Positions 1-10,536 of a stretch of DNA of 64,000 nt are shown one piece after another. The stretch comes from Galeruca laticollis (lineage: Eukaryota; Arthropoda; Insecta; Coleoptera; Chrysomelidae), in NCBI GenBank assembly GCA_963921935.1, contig OY998175.1, positions 307,419,484 to 307,483,483 on the forward strand, given 5' to 3'. Position 1 is the first letter of the stretch; each line of letters opens with the position of its first letter. A program made the translations under genes and the position numbers. Under the pieces are notes generated by a model. That model had not been told where the DNA came from, made no database searches, and saw nothing but the letters and a program-made list of their open reading frames with translations.

Positions 1-413
1 TGAACAAGTACGTACTAGTAATATTAGTCATTTTTTATTAGTTTATTATTAGGACCTATGTATTATGTAATACCAGTTAAATAGTAAAATAAATACATAT
101 GATGATAAATTAACTGTGGATTATTTCATTTACGTTGCGTTACGTGGCTTCCATGTGGGTAGCTCGCTGTTTATTCCAAAATTAACAAAGTAGCTCAACA
201 CATTGAGAGGTTGGCGACCACTGTTCAACACCTCGCATTATAAACATCTGGAATAATATATTTTTATCACGGAAAACTATTTTTAAAAACTTAATATACT
301 TAAATATACTTAAAATTATAATACTTGCTACAAAGCTAATGATTAAACTGACAATGCTAAACAAAAGTATCTTAACCACTAAAGCCAAACAACAACTTGA
401 ATAATAATGGAAA

Positions 414-458
<45 letters not shown>

Positions 459-1931
459 TAGAACAAAGCTAACTCTGCATTTCTTATCTCATTTACCGTA
501 ATATAATATTATTATTTATTTATAGAAATGTCTAGTTCTATAATTCGGGTAATTTTTTTTATATATAACGAACACGTAATTATTCATTAATGTATGGCTT
601 ATTACCGTTACAATATAATCCTATAGTCATACTGTAAGAAATCACGTCCAAACAACTATAACTAACTCCCTGCCTATCGTATTTGATTTCAGTGAATCCA
701 AACAATCGAAGAAAATAGTATTTGAAGGTAAAAGTTAGAATTATACTTCGCAAGTGTGTATAATCCATTCGAAATCACTACGAGCATCTATGGGGATTCC
801 ATCAAACAAAACGATGTCACGCTTTTTTTAATCCTATTAATGAATCTAGCCCAAATATAACAATTTATTAGGAAGAAATTGGTATAACATGAAAATTTAT
901 TCACAATCTCCTTTACTAACTAGTGATGTAACAGGATTCCTCCGACAAAACGAAGTCGATGACACAAGAACCGCATTAATCCAAATAGATCCAAGTCATA
1001 TATCAAACTTTAGTCAAATTCCCATACTAATGCCACCAAAATAAATAACACAAACCACGCTTTCAAAGACTCAGAACTTTGAATCTCTGTTTAATGGTAG
1101 CTGCCGCGATAGGGTCATCTGTTTAATACCGCCGACGTTTCGGGACTTTCTTGTATTACGAATGTAATACAATACCACGAGTTATTCGAAGTTTAGCGGT
1201 AATTTTTGTATAGAGGAAACCGAATTACTTCTCAATATTTCGAATATAATATCTAGAAGAAGCCGTAAACATTTTCTAGATTTTTCAAACATAATGTAAA
1301 CATGAATTACGGTGACAAAACTACCATATCATGTTTCGGATATAGACACACGATATTTTTCAGGAATAGTATGTTTATGTAAGCCATAGAGCGAGTGTGA
1401 GGTGTTATTTGAACAACGTTGACAAAATTTGAAAGGAGCTTGTAAAAATTACTAATTGACACATTTACAATTTTTTAAACTGTTTAGAACTTTTTAAAGT
1501 TTATAGTAAAGTCCATTTCCACCAAGAAGGACATGATGACTCATCCAAATGTGACCGAACGCCGGAAATCAAACACAAAAACTCTATAAACACAATAAAA
1601 GATTAATAAAAAAAGTTTGATTAAAGAAAGCTTTCACAAAAAAACTTGATTCTGAATTAAAAAAATATTTTCGTACGAATTAGGTCAAATAAAATTTTGA
1701 AATAGCCAACAACAGAAAATAGCGTATAGTTTACAATTTAATCTTTATTGGAAACTATAGAAAATTAAAAATATATTGTGGTAAAATCGTGTAACTACGG
1801 CAGTTCAAACAATTTTATTCTTTTGTACGGATTGAATTTCACTATCAAATATAATTTTACACAAAAATAATTTTAATTCGGAAATATACATACGGATAAA
1901 AATAAAATTTTACCTATTAAGCACTTTTGTC
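1..1931. other. Non-coding AT-rich stretch
   Basis: I see no convincing coding region. Open frames are short, without recognisable motifs, and both strands are full of stops. An (AT)n microsatellite lies at 417-457. No tRNA-like or rRNA-like segment was recognised. Confidence 0.6.
417..457. repeat. (AT)n microsatellite
   Basis: About 41 bases of uninterrupted alternating A and T, read directly from the sequence. Confidence 0.97.
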
Positions 1932-2750
1932 CAAGAGGAATCGGCGCATGAGTACCGAAAACTATTCAACCTCAATTTTTTTTGCGATCCTCTTTGAATT
2001 GCCCTACTGATGATATAAATGCATGTTGCCATGGGACAACCTAGTGCCATATTGTTTAAACCGAAATTGTTTAAACAATTGGAAGGAATTGTTATTTTTC
2101 AACCGGACAAATTTTTTTATATTCTTTATTGAAATACAAATGAAAAAGGTTCTATGACTTTTCACGATAAAGTTAATATTTTTAGAGATATGGATTTTTA
2201 AAGGTTCGAAAAATCTCAAATTTGTGTACTTTTGACCCATGAAAAATATATTAAAAAAATATGAATAATAATTTTTTTAAATTCTTTATACAATAGTTAA
2301 TAATATTCTTAATAGGGATTTAAGAAAATTTCATTGTTTATACCTGTTTTTTAATTGTTAATTTCGCGCGCTACCTTTAAGTATCGCCGTCTCTCTCTGA
2401 CTCATGCGCTGCATACGGTCTCTCTGTGTCCTGAATCATTATTAATTATTTTTCTAAAAAACCATTAACTTTATCAAGATTGGTAAAGAGAGCAATGTTA
2501 TTAATAATTAAATTGTCTACAATTTGTTTTTAACAAAAGTAATTTAAGTATGAATCGGAACATGTAATTAAAATTACAATTACTTTTTTGTTATTATCAT
2601 AGTGATTTATGCATTTTTATCAACAATAATAAGATATAATAGTATTTGAAAAATTTTTGGAATCACAATTATATATAAATAATAAGCTTTTGCTTAAACA
2701 TACATTTGGAAACATGCATTGAATCCGGAATATAAAACATTAGATTTTGA
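1932..2750 (+). repeat. Left arm of foldback palindrome
   Basis: The arm holds a GC-richer block with CTCTCTCTGACTCATGCGC near 2390-2410. The matching block on the right arm is near 6835-6855. Confidence 0.85.
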
Positions 2751-2827
2751 TCAGTTGGAAACGGGCTTTTGTTTATAAATAAAGGTATTAGCAAAGTATC
2801 ATTCTCTAGTATGTATCCGAAATTCGT

Positions 2828-3069
2828 AAAATCTAATGTTTTATATTCCGGATTCAATGCATTTATCCAAATGTATGTTTTGAGCAAAAGCTTATTATTT
2901 ATATATAATTGTGATTCCAAAAATTTTTCAAATACCATTATATCTTATTATTGTTGATAAAAATGCATAAATTACTATGATAATAACAAAAAAGTAATTT
3001 TAATTACATGTTCCGATTCATACTTAAATTACTTTTGTTAAAAAAAAATTGTAGACAATTTAATCATTA
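2828..3069 (-). repeat. Right arm of foldback palindrome, inner part
   Basis: Reverse complement of about 2510-2750. It stops abruptly at 3069 where the PLE begins and resumes at 6742. Confidence 0.85.
3058..3069 (+). repeat. Target-site duplication, left copy (PLE copy A)
   Basis: ATTTAATCATTA here corresponds to ATTTAATTATTA at 6730-6741, 11 of 12 identical. They flank the PLE exactly at the break in the palindrome arm. Confidence 0.75.
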
Positions 3070-3463
3070 GTGTTTTTAAATGAAACTCACGGTCTCTAGT
3101 TAATTCCACAATATAATAAAAGTTATTGAAAATTCTAAAAAATTGACAATTGTTTCGATAAATCAATATCATCGTCAGAATGACAGAAGTTACATTTCAT
3201 TCTATGCCTACCTGATGTTTAGTAGTTATTTTTGTCTAGACCAAGAAGTAACCTAACTTGTGATTGGCTTAATATATGTTTATAGAAAAAAGAAGAAGAT
3301 GTGATATTACAAATATTGAAGCTTAGATATTATTAGCCCTATGGTGATATCCTGGATATCATTTTTCCAATTAAGATCAGTATAACTGTGCAATGATATA
3401 GAAAACCAGGAAAACTATATCTGCTGATCTTTACAATTATCACTTAAGAAGACAGTTTATTAG
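3070..3463 (-). repeat. PLE family 1 pseudo-LTR, inverted
   Basis: Reverse complement of 3472-3855. It covers the hammerhead-like motif and the block with two GATATCC tracts, and runs into the last codons of the endonuclease frame. Confidence 0.88.
3145..3178 (-). ncRNA. Hammerhead-ribozyme-like motif (PLE family 1, inverted pLTR)
   Basis: Reading the minus strand: box CTGACGA (CUGANGA consensus), one T, a 4-bp stem GATA/TATC, GAAA, a self-complementary CAATTG and a TC cleavage-type end. PLEs are known to carry hammerhead ribozymes with very short stem III in their pseudo-LTRs. The extra T after the box departs from the minimal model, so activity is uncertain. Confidence 0.5.
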
Positions 3464-3471
3464 TTTAGAAC

Positions 3472-3897
3472 TCCTTAAGTGATAATTGTAAAGATCAGCA
3501 GATATAGTTTTCCTGGTTTACTATATCATTGCATAGTTATACTGATCTTAATTGGAAAAATGATATCCAGGATATCACCATAGGGCTAATAATATCTAAG
3601 CTTCAATATTTGTAATATCACATCTTCTTCTTCTTTCTATAAACATATATTAAGCCAATCACAAGTTAGGTTACTTCTGGGTGTAGCCAAAAATAACTAC
3701 TAAACATCAGGTAGGCATAAAATGAAATGTAACTTCTGTCATTCTGACGATGATATTGATTTATAGAAACAATCGTCAATTTTTTAGAATTTTCAATAAG
3801 TTTTATTATATTGTGGAATTAACTAGAGACTGTGAGTTTCATTTAAAAACACTAATATGAGCATATTCCACGAAGTAAGGGTCGAGACAGTTAATTT
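3472..3897 (+). repeat. PLE family 1 pseudo-LTR, direct 5' copy
   Basis: Direct repeat of about 6302-6726. It ends inside the reading frame, shortly after the ATG at 3857. Confidence 0.9.
3744..3777 (+). ncRNA. Hammerhead-ribozyme-like motif (decayed copy)
   Basis: Same position in the direct 5' pseudo-LTR. The CTGACGA box is kept, but the stem reads GATA/TATA and the palindrome is CAATCG, so this copy is probably inactive. Confidence 0.45.
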
Positions 3898-5833
3898 CAT
3901 TAAAAAATCTTCGAGAGAAGATTTGACCCGACTGTACCAGAAGTTACTACAAAAACATTACAAAGCATCACAAAATATTTGGTTTAACCAAGAATGCCTT
4001 AGGAAAAAGGTAATATCAAATTATGTGAATATAAAATGTCACACTAAAACACCACAAGCACAAAAAGCTATAAAATGTGCTCAACGAGTTTGGATAAAAT
4101 CAGAATGTAGGAAATGGTTCAAAGTTAGAGACTCCTTAGACAACTACATAAAAGTTTTACATTCAGAACTCACATTCCAATTACATTCAGTAGAATTTGA
4201 CTGTTTGGATGACAAAATTAGAGAAAATGTCAGCACGATGAAGCATATGAAATTTAAGAAACAAGAAAAGAAGCTACAGAATCTTGAACCCACACAACAT
4301 AAAATTCAATACTCGAAACATCATGAAACTGTAAGTACCTACATACCAACACACTTTGCACCACGATTTGAAAACCTTTCTGACACTAATTTTACAGATA
4401 GTGAAATAGAATTTTTAAATAAAGGTTTAAAGTACAGCATACCATCAAAATTTACGAATAATATTAAACAAATTATAGCTACAGAGTCAGAAATAGCTTT
4501 AAAATCTAATTCAAATAATTTTCTTTATGAGAAATTAAAAATTGCCAATTTAATCAAAAATATTGAACCTTCAAAAGTTAAACGTCAAACAAAAAATGAC
4601 ATTACAGTTTTAAATGCAATAAAAAAGAAGATGGAGGATAATAACCTAACAGTTACAAAATCTGATAAGGGAAACACAACTGTCATTTTGACGACTGAAA
4701 ATTACAATTCCAAAGTATATAACTTTATAGAATCCAGCGATGTAAAAGTTCTTAAAGCAGACCCAACAAAAAAGTTTTCTAATAATGTAAGGGATATTGT
4801 TAATAATTCAAATTATCTTTTAAACGATTACGAAAAGAGGTCTATCATACATAAGAATCCTCATTGTCCACAATTATATGGAACAGTTAAATTACATAAA
4901 ATAACGAAACCGATTAGACCTGTAGTCTCTTATGTTAATGCTCCTAATAATATATTGGCAAAAAAGCTCAACAATATACTCAATACTTGCGGATATGAAT
5001 CTCAGTACTCAATTAGAAATTCAATAGAACTAATCAAAAAATTGAAAGCAATTCACTTACAAGATAACTATAAACTCATTTCGTTCGATGTAACTAATAT
5101 GTTTACTAAAATTCCTCCTAAGAAATGTCTAATACTTGTAAGAAAATTACTAGAAGATAAAAATATTAATCCAGGAATAATATCAGATATACTTAATTTA
5201 TTTGATGTATGCATTCATCAGAATTATTTCACTTCTGACAATAAGATATATATTCAAAATGAAGGTTTACCAATGGGAAGCCCTATATCACCTATATTAG
5301 CAAACATTTTTATGGACAATTTAGAAAGAAAGATCTTTGAAAGTAATATTTCGGAAAATATTTTATTTTGGTATAGATATGTAGATGACATATTAGCTTG
5401 TTTTATGAGTAGTGAACGACAATTAGATGTATTTTTCAACCACATCAATAATTTACACCCAAAAATTAAATTTACATTAGAAATTGAAGAAAATAGCTCA
5501 ATCAATTTTCTTGATTTAAAAATTCAAAGAAATAATAATGCACTTGATTATTCAATTTACCGAAAACCAACACAGACTGATGTGACAATTCCATTCAATT
5601 CTAACCACCCTATGTCACACAGACTAGCAGCATATAATTCAATGATACATAGAGCTTTTTCAGTTCCTATGAACAAATGTAATTTTGATAAAGAGATTAA
5701 TACAATTAGACAAATAGCAACATCTAACGGTTCTCCATTAGATATGATAAATACGCTAATTAGTAAAAAAGAAGAAAAAGTGGCATTACAACTAATATAT
5801 CCTAAACAAGCTGATGAAATTGAAACTTATTAA
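3857..5833 (+). CDS. PLE reverse transcriptase (N-terminal part of split ORF)
   Basis: RNA-dependent DNA polymerase for PLE retrotransposition. The 658 residues hold the PLE N-terminal region (about 1-250, with the KSDKGNTTV segment near residue 272) and palm motifs: A around D411 (SFDVTNMF), B (GLPMGSPISPILAN) and C (YVDD, residues 508-511). The catalytic aspartates are present. The start at 3857 lies inside the pseudo-LTR and is the first ATG after it. The frame ends at a TAA (5831-5833). The homologous frame at 26294-27857 has a lysine codon here and runs on into the GIY-YIG domain, so this stop looks like a single-base nonsense change. The same frame reopens downstream to 6310. This is the best-preserved RT of family 1 in the window. 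Confidence 0.9.
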   Translation: MSIFHEVRVETVNFIKKSSREDLTRLYQKLLQKHYKASQNIWFNQECLRKKVISNYVNIKCHTKTPQAQKAIKCAQRVWIKSECRKWFKVRDSLDNYIKVLHSELTFQLHSVEFDCLDDKIRENVSTMKHMKFKKQEKKLQNLEPTQHKIQYSKHHETVSTYIPTHFAPRFENLSDTNFTDSEIEFLNKGLKYSIPSKFTNNIKQIIATESEIALKSNSNNFLYEKLKIANLIKNIEPSKVKRQTKNDITVLNAIKKKMEDNNLTVTKSDKGNTTVILTTENYNSKVYNFIESSDVKVLKADPTKKFSNNVRDIVNNSNYLLNDYEKRSIIHKNPHCPQLYGTVKLHKITKPIRPVVSYVNAPNNILAKKLNNILNTCGYESQYSIRNSIELIKKLKAIHLQDNYKLISFDVTNMFTKIPPKKCLILVRKLLEDKNINPGIISDILNLFDVCIHQNYFTSDNKIYIQNEGLPMGSPISPILANIFMDNLERKIFESNISENILFWYRYVDDILACFMSSERQLDVFFNHINNLHPKIKFTLEIEENSSINFLDLKIQRNNNALDYSIYRKPTQTDVTIPFNSNHPMSHRLAAYNSMIHRAFSVPMNKCNFDKEINTIRQIATSNGSPLDMINTLISKKEEKVALQLIYPKQADEIETY

Positions 5834-5938
5834 ACCATCACATATGCAGGAAATATTTCTAATAATATTACAAAGATAATATCTTCAGCAACGAATACAA
5901 CAATTTCTTTTAAAACAGAAAGTAACGTTAGTACAAAA

Positions 5939-6310
5939 TTGTTAAATGTAAAAACAAAAATACCACTATTAAAGAAGTCAGGTATATATAAACTCAAATG
6001 TCCAGAATGTAATGCTGTCTATTTGGGTCAGACTCTTAGGAATTTTGAAATACGATACAGTGAGCACTTACGAGCATATATATTAAAACAACCAGATAAA
6101 TCCCACTACGCAAAACATCTACTTGACACCAATCATTCATTGACACCTAACACAGAACTAGAAGTGCTGCATATTTGTGAAAAGAAACAAGAACTGGATT
6201 TCCTTGAAGAACTGGAAATTAGAAGACATTTAAGAAACCCACAATATGAAGTTGTCAATGAACAGTTAAATCTAAGGAATTCGCCACTAATAAACTGTCT
6301 TCTTAAGTGA
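5939..6310 (+). CDS. PLE GIY-YIG endonuclease domain (cut off by a stop)
   Basis: It is in the same frame as the upstream RT. The coding sense actually continues from 5834, directly after the stop. The domain reads GIY (SGIYKLKCPECNAVYLG), with two cysteines between GIY and YLG, then the conserved arginine in RNFEIRYSEH, the HYAKH segment and the glutamate-bearing LEELEIRR segment. GIY-YIG nucleases nick target DNA to prime PLE reverse transcription. The stop codon sits in the 3' pseudo-LTR border. In an intact element this would be the C-terminal third of one polyprotein, so separate translation here is unlikely. Confidence 0.85.
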   Translation: MLNVKTKIPLLKKSGIYKLKCPECNAVYLGQTLRNFEIRYSEHLRAYILKQPDKSHYAKHLLDTNHSLTPNTELEVLHICEKKQELDFLEELEIRRHLRNPQYEVVNEQLNLRNSPLINCLLK

Positions 6311-6726
6311 TAATTGTGAAGATCAGCAGATATAGTTTTCCTGGTTTTCTATATCATTGCACAGTTATACTGATCTTAATTGGAAAAATGATATCCAGGA
6401 TATCACCATAGGGCTAATAATATCTAAGCTTCAATATTTGTAATATCACATCTTCTTCTATTTTCTATAAACATATATTAAGCCAATCACAAGTTAGGTT
6501 ACTCCTTGGTTTAGCCAAGAATAACTACTAAACATCAGGTAGGCATAAAATGAAATGTAACTTCTGTCATTCTGACGATGATATTGATTTATCGAAACAA
6601 TTGTCAATTTTTTAGAATTTTCAATAACTTTTATTATATTGTGGAATTAACTAGAGACCGTGAGTTTCATTTAAAAACACTAATATGAGCATATTCCACG
6701 AAGTAAGGGTCGAGACAGTTAATTTT
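6302..6726 (+). repeat. PLE family 1 pseudo-LTR, direct 3' copy
   Basis: Direct repeat of 3472-3897 with few differences. It begins at the stop region of the endonuclease frame and ends with a duplicate of the start of the gene. Confidence 0.9.
6572..6605 (+). ncRNA. Hammerhead-ribozyme-like motif (PLE family 1, 3' pLTR)
   Basis: CTGACGA box, stem GATA/TATC, GAAA, palindromic CAATTG, then TC. This is the full set seen in the best copies. Confidence 0.5.
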
Positions 6727-6729
6727 TTA

Positions 6730-6741
6730 ATTTAATTATTA
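6730..6741 (+). repeat. Target-site duplication, right copy (PLE copy A)
   Basis: Partner of 3058-3069 with one mismatch. The palindrome arm resumes directly after it. Confidence 0.75.
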
Positions 6742-7338
6742 ATAACATTGCTCTCTTTACCAATCTTGATGAAGTTAATGGTTTTTTAGATAAATAATTA
6801 ATAATGATTCAGGATACAGAGAGACCGTATACAGCGCATGAGTCAGAGAGAGACGGCGATACTTAAAGGTAGCGACGCATACTTGTGAGCGCGCGAAATT
6901 AACAATGAATAAACAGGTATAAACAATGAAATTGTCTTAAATCTCTATTAAGAATATTATTAACTATTGTATAACGAATTTAAAAAAATTATTATTCATA
7001 TTTTATTTTTTTAATATATTTTTCATGGGTCAAAAGTACTCAAATTTGACATTTTTCGAACATTTAAAAATTCATATCTCTAAAAATATTAACTTTATCG
7101 TGAAAAGTCATAGGACCTTTTTTATTTGTATTTCAATAAAGAATATAAAAAAAATTTGTCCGGTTGAAAAATAACAATTCCTTCCAATTGTTTAAACAAT
7201 TTCGGTTTAAACAATATGGCACTAGGTTGCCCCATGGCAACATGCATTTATATCATCAGTAGAGCAATTCAAAGAGGATCGCATAAAAAAATTGAGGTGG
7301 AATAGTTTTCGGTACTCATGCGCCGATTCCTCCTGGAC
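6742..7338 (-). repeat. Right arm of foldback palindrome, outer part
   Basis: Reverse complement of 1932-2505, continuing the arm interrupted at 3069. Identity is high but not perfect. For example, the tract near 6870-6900 has extra bases absent from the left arm. Confidence 0.85.
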
Positions 7339-7828
7339 TTTCTACGGATAGTTCTTACTCACTATCAAGACGAGAGCGGAAAAGAGAAAAAGCCAAAAAG
7401 CCCTTTTCAAACTGTGGTCTCGGTATTTATTATTTTCAATAATCGCTTCAAAAAGAAGTCTAGTAAAAAAACTCAAACATTTAATGACTTTGAACCAAAA
7501 TTTCTATAGGTATACCGGACGGTCTAAATGTTTTTTAATCAAATGAAATGAAAATGTATATATATCGGACGGCCCAAATATTATAAATAATCAAACGTGT
7601 AAATAAAATTGTTTTGCCAGGTAAAATTCAATTCGTTACCTTACAATATTTAAAATTAAATTAATTGAAAAAGGAGGAAGTAATATGTTACAGGTTTTAA
7701 ATCTAAATAAATCAAATGATACCGGAACAAAAAAAAGTTACAATATTATAAAATTTTCACTAGTGGTAGTGGTAGTAAATATTGTTCGCGCCCCTAAACA
7801 TGTGTCTAGTTTGCCTAAAGGATAATCT
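7339..7828. other. Non-coding stretch with a short direct repeat
   Basis: No gene recognised. A short imperfect direct repeat, CGGACGGTCTAAAT near 7516 and CGGACGGCCCAAAT near 7565, is the only structure I see. A frame at 7318-7509 has no recognisable motif and begins inside the palindrome arm, so I do not call it. Confidence 0.5.
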
Positions 7829-7972
7829 GCCTCTGCATACGACAAGATAGTTATAAATAGACTAAGAGAAGCCAACCTGAGACCAAGAAGACCCTTGGGC
7901 AAACCTGTTTTAACTCGAAATCACATGCGTTTAAATTTTGTTCGTGAACATGTTGTTTGCCAACTTCGATAG
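7829..7972 (+). pseudogene. Tc1-like transposase relic (DNA-binding region)
   Basis: A short frame reads through RLREANLRPRRPLGKPVLT and NHMRLNFVREHV before a stop. This matches the layout of the second helix-turn-helix and linker of Tc1-family transposases (arginine-rich GRPR-like patch, then an R..RL.FA..H block). Nothing of the DDE domain follows in this orientation. A remnant of about 45 residues, certainly non-functional. Confidence 0.55.
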
Positions 7973-8639
7973 TTGACACCAATACTTTTTATAGATGAAT
8001 TATGATTTTTGTCTGCATTTATTGATAATAAATGTGATGTTCGCAGCTTTTTCTAATTCTTCTTTATGAGTTGGAGCTCTACCCAGCTCATTTTTTGTTG
8101 AGGTCTTCTTCAAAACTAATAACATTGTTGCCTCGTTATAAAACTGCGCATTTTCAAAATCTTTTTTATCCAAAACGAGTACGTTGGTAAAATGTTGTTT
8201 TTGATCAAACAAATTCTCCCTAAAATCCAGCTTCAACTTTTCTTTTATTCAATAAATTACAGCAACTACCGACGAGCTTAATGAATCACTTGGTACACTC
8301 GGAGTGATAAATGTTTTTTCATCTAACTTATCCTGAGGATATTTACATTAACGAGCCGCTGTATATGACAATGTTTCCGGGATTCTCGGTTCGCCCGGAA
8401 AACTTTTAATTATTTTCGTTTTTCAACTCGCTTTTGCGGACATTCGTACAAAACAAACTTCATTAAATTATTGGGAAAAAGATCAGACGAAAATTACCGG
8501 AATAAATCCTTCAGACAGAGAAACATGTTTATACCTAAAATACTATTTCCAGAAGACGGCAGCATCATTTTAAATCAAGTTGTACACGTCAATTCAATTA
8601 ATAATCATGTTAATAATATACAGGTGCGAGAGTAAAGTA

Positions 8640-9260
8640 TAAGAATATTGAGATATATTTGTCACCCCGTCAGTAACTGTACAAAAATAGGAATACCACA
8701 TAATACTTTGAAAACAGAACGAATTGCCATAAATACAGCTTTACACAAACGCGTAGACCAAACTGCAGTGTCTAGTTCAGCTACTGATATAATTTGCATA
8801 CAATCCCTTATTCGTTCAATCATATTATCCCGTATAGTAGATCGACCCCACAAATGAAAATCCAGACATGCCGACCACGGTAATATGCAGTCTCGTCCTA
8901 TACATCTACCATTATAGTTGGCATCCAAAAACTACCGAACATTTGCTGTAATGTGAGCTGGAGAGCCATCGTGGTGGGATAAAATTAGTTGACGAATTTC
9001 AAGGGGCATTTCCTCTAGTAGCTGTCACCATTTAGCCGTTCATTCAAAAATAATGGCCCGATAATCCGTCCTCCTAAAATTCCTGCCCAACAATTTATTG
9101 ACCAATGCCCTTGGTGCTGGACTTCTTCCATCCCGTGCGGGTTAGCTCTTGACTAATAGTGCTTATTATGGAGATTCACCCTCCATTACTAAGAAAAGTG
9201 GCCTGATCTGTCCACAATATACGTGACAAAACAATCTTCAGCAGCCAAAGCCTCGTGCAG
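8640..9260 (-). pseudogene. Tc1/mariner-superfamily transposase relic
   Basis: Read on the minus strand in several frames, this region resembles the DDE half of the insect mariner-like family whose proteins carry a W-I-G-R-G-G-P...W-P-x-R-S-P-D-L-T-P-L-D-F-F-L-W-G stretch. Here the best piece (8662-8928) keeps RCIGRD, LPWSACLDFHLWG and an IRDNMIERIRD helix. Upstream (about 8990-9260) pieces such as WSINCWAGILGGRIIGPLF and WTDQATFLSNGG can be read across frameshifts. Key acidic residues are partly lost. Orientation is opposite to the Tc1-like scrap at 7829-7972, so they are separate elements. Confidence 0.6.
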
Positions 9261-9558
9261 GACAACGTGATATGGGTATATCCTGAAACAAAATAGAGAC
9301 AACTGAAGTTTATAGTTGAGGTTATGAATCGAAACGCCGAACTTTAGAATCTTTTGCCGCGCTTATACCAATATAATTTGTTGAATTGTATAAGTCAACA
9401 ATTGCTTACCGTTGCCCCTTGAGAATTTTTTGAACCGCAGTTCGAGCTACTTCAAGGTCCAACGAATTGCTTGACAAGTTTGAAAAACCATGTAGGATAT
9501 TCCAGATGGTCCTAAGTCAAAGTTAGGAGTTTGTTGTGCTTTATATATACAGGACTAT

Positions 9559-10231
9559 CAAGAATATCTAATGTTTAAATTAAACCAGCATCGTTCTATA
9601 TATTCCGCAGAACAGTTTGCAATATACCAAGCTCTAGAATGGGCCGTAAAAAGACAAATTTCTGTCCGACAAAACTCACGTAATCAGCTCTATAAGAATG
9701 ATCTTATTGTTAGAATTTTAGAAAACCGATTAAAATTACGTAAAAAACGATTTCTATTTGTTTCATTTGGGCGAAGGGACACGTTAAGGCAGATTATTTT
9801 GCTAAGAAAGGGATCTTAAAATGTTCAGAAATCGGTTGGCTAGCTATAAGTGATTTAACAGCGGCACATAAACAATGTTTAAAACAAAATTTGGGATATC
9901 GAATGGTATGCTTTCTGTAATCGAAGCAATGATTGTTATACCAAAAACCACCCAATTTTACCAATTGAGCCTTTTACTGCAAGAAGTTATCCTAATAAAC
10001 ATCTACTCCATGTTCGTCAGATGCATTTTTAATCATGCCACTGTCAAAGCGTACCTCCATAGATTGAAACTAAGCGAAATGGAGTTTTGTGATTACGATG
10101 GTAATGTTGATGATATCGATGATTGGATATGTGGCTGCTTACAGCAATTTGACAAGTTATCTTCCAAAGGAACGAATACCGCTTCCTTAGAATCAAGCTT
10201 CCTTTTTCTATATGTCTCGGAGAAATTTTAG
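9559..10231 (+). pseudogene. LINE ribonuclease H and C-terminal relic
   Basis: The frame starting near 9571 reads IYSAEQFAIYQALEWAV, the E-containing helix of a LINE RNase H domain. After a frameshift near 9770, KGHVKADYFAKKG reads as the last RNase H motif with its aspartate. A further shift leads to a C-terminal region (9975-10231) rich in YLHRLKLSEMEFCDYDG, as found after RNase H in I/LOA-type LINEs. No reverse transcriptase remains upstream. 5'-truncated and broken, it is not related in sequence to the LINE at 15.1-17.7 kb as far as I can judge. Confidence 0.6.
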
Positions 10232-10536
10232 GCTAAACAAATAATATGGGAGTTTATAAATAGGACTAAGAGATAAATTTAGTATCGAATGTCTGATTTA
10301 GCATAGATCTGTTTAGTTTTGTTCCTCGTGTCTGTCCTTAAGTTATGTATTTTACCTTCCATCCATTGCTCGTCTTGTGTATTGTAAAGTCGCTATGACA
10401 GACAACTTAGCATGAAAAGTATCCCTGCGTAATTCTGTTGCAATGTACCTACAACTTAGTACCCACCATTTGAGTTGATCGAGGCCCTGAATGAAGAGAA
10501 CTTGCTTTGTCAATCTAATTATTTTACATAATATTT

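Larger units (their letters stand above)
3070..6729 (+). mobile_element. Penelope-like element, family 1, copy A (near-complete)
   Basis: The order is: inverted pseudo-LTR (3070-3463), direct pseudo-LTR (3472-3897), reverse transcriptase, GIY-YIG endonuclease, direct pseudo-LTR (about 6302-6726). An inverted repeat copy ahead of a direct one is a known PLE arrangement. The pseudo-LTR includes the first codons of the reading frame, so the 3' repeat ends with a copy of the start of the gene. The only obvious lesion in the coding region is one stop at 5831-5833. Family 1 copies also lie at 25918-27857, 49768-54543 (split), 54553-56285 and as scraps at 33337-33588, 38370-38486 and 58787-59153. 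Confidence 0.92.
1932..7338. mobile_element. Long palindromic foldback element interrupted by a PLE
   Basis: 1932-2750 is repeated in reverse complement by 2828-3069 followed by 6742-7338, so a palindrome with arms of about 0.82 kb and a loop of about 77 bases was split in its right arm by a Penelope-like element. Outer ends pair at GGAATCGGCGCATGAGTACC (about 1937) with its complement near 7313-7332. Inner ends pair around the ATTCCGGAT tract near 2725 and 2850. Small indels and substitutions separate the arms. No transposase is encoded, so this is a non-autonomous foldback or MITE-like unit of unassigned superfamily. I could not define a target duplication for its outer ends. Confidence 0.8.

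Noticed and set aside
2669..2957. Overlapping open frames on both strands at the palindrome centre
   Set aside because: They are mirror images produced by the inverted repeat and have no motif or codon bias.
8000..8236. 78-residue lysine-rich minus-strand frame
   Set aside because: No recognisable domain; it sits among decayed transposon pieces and has no supporting splice or start context.
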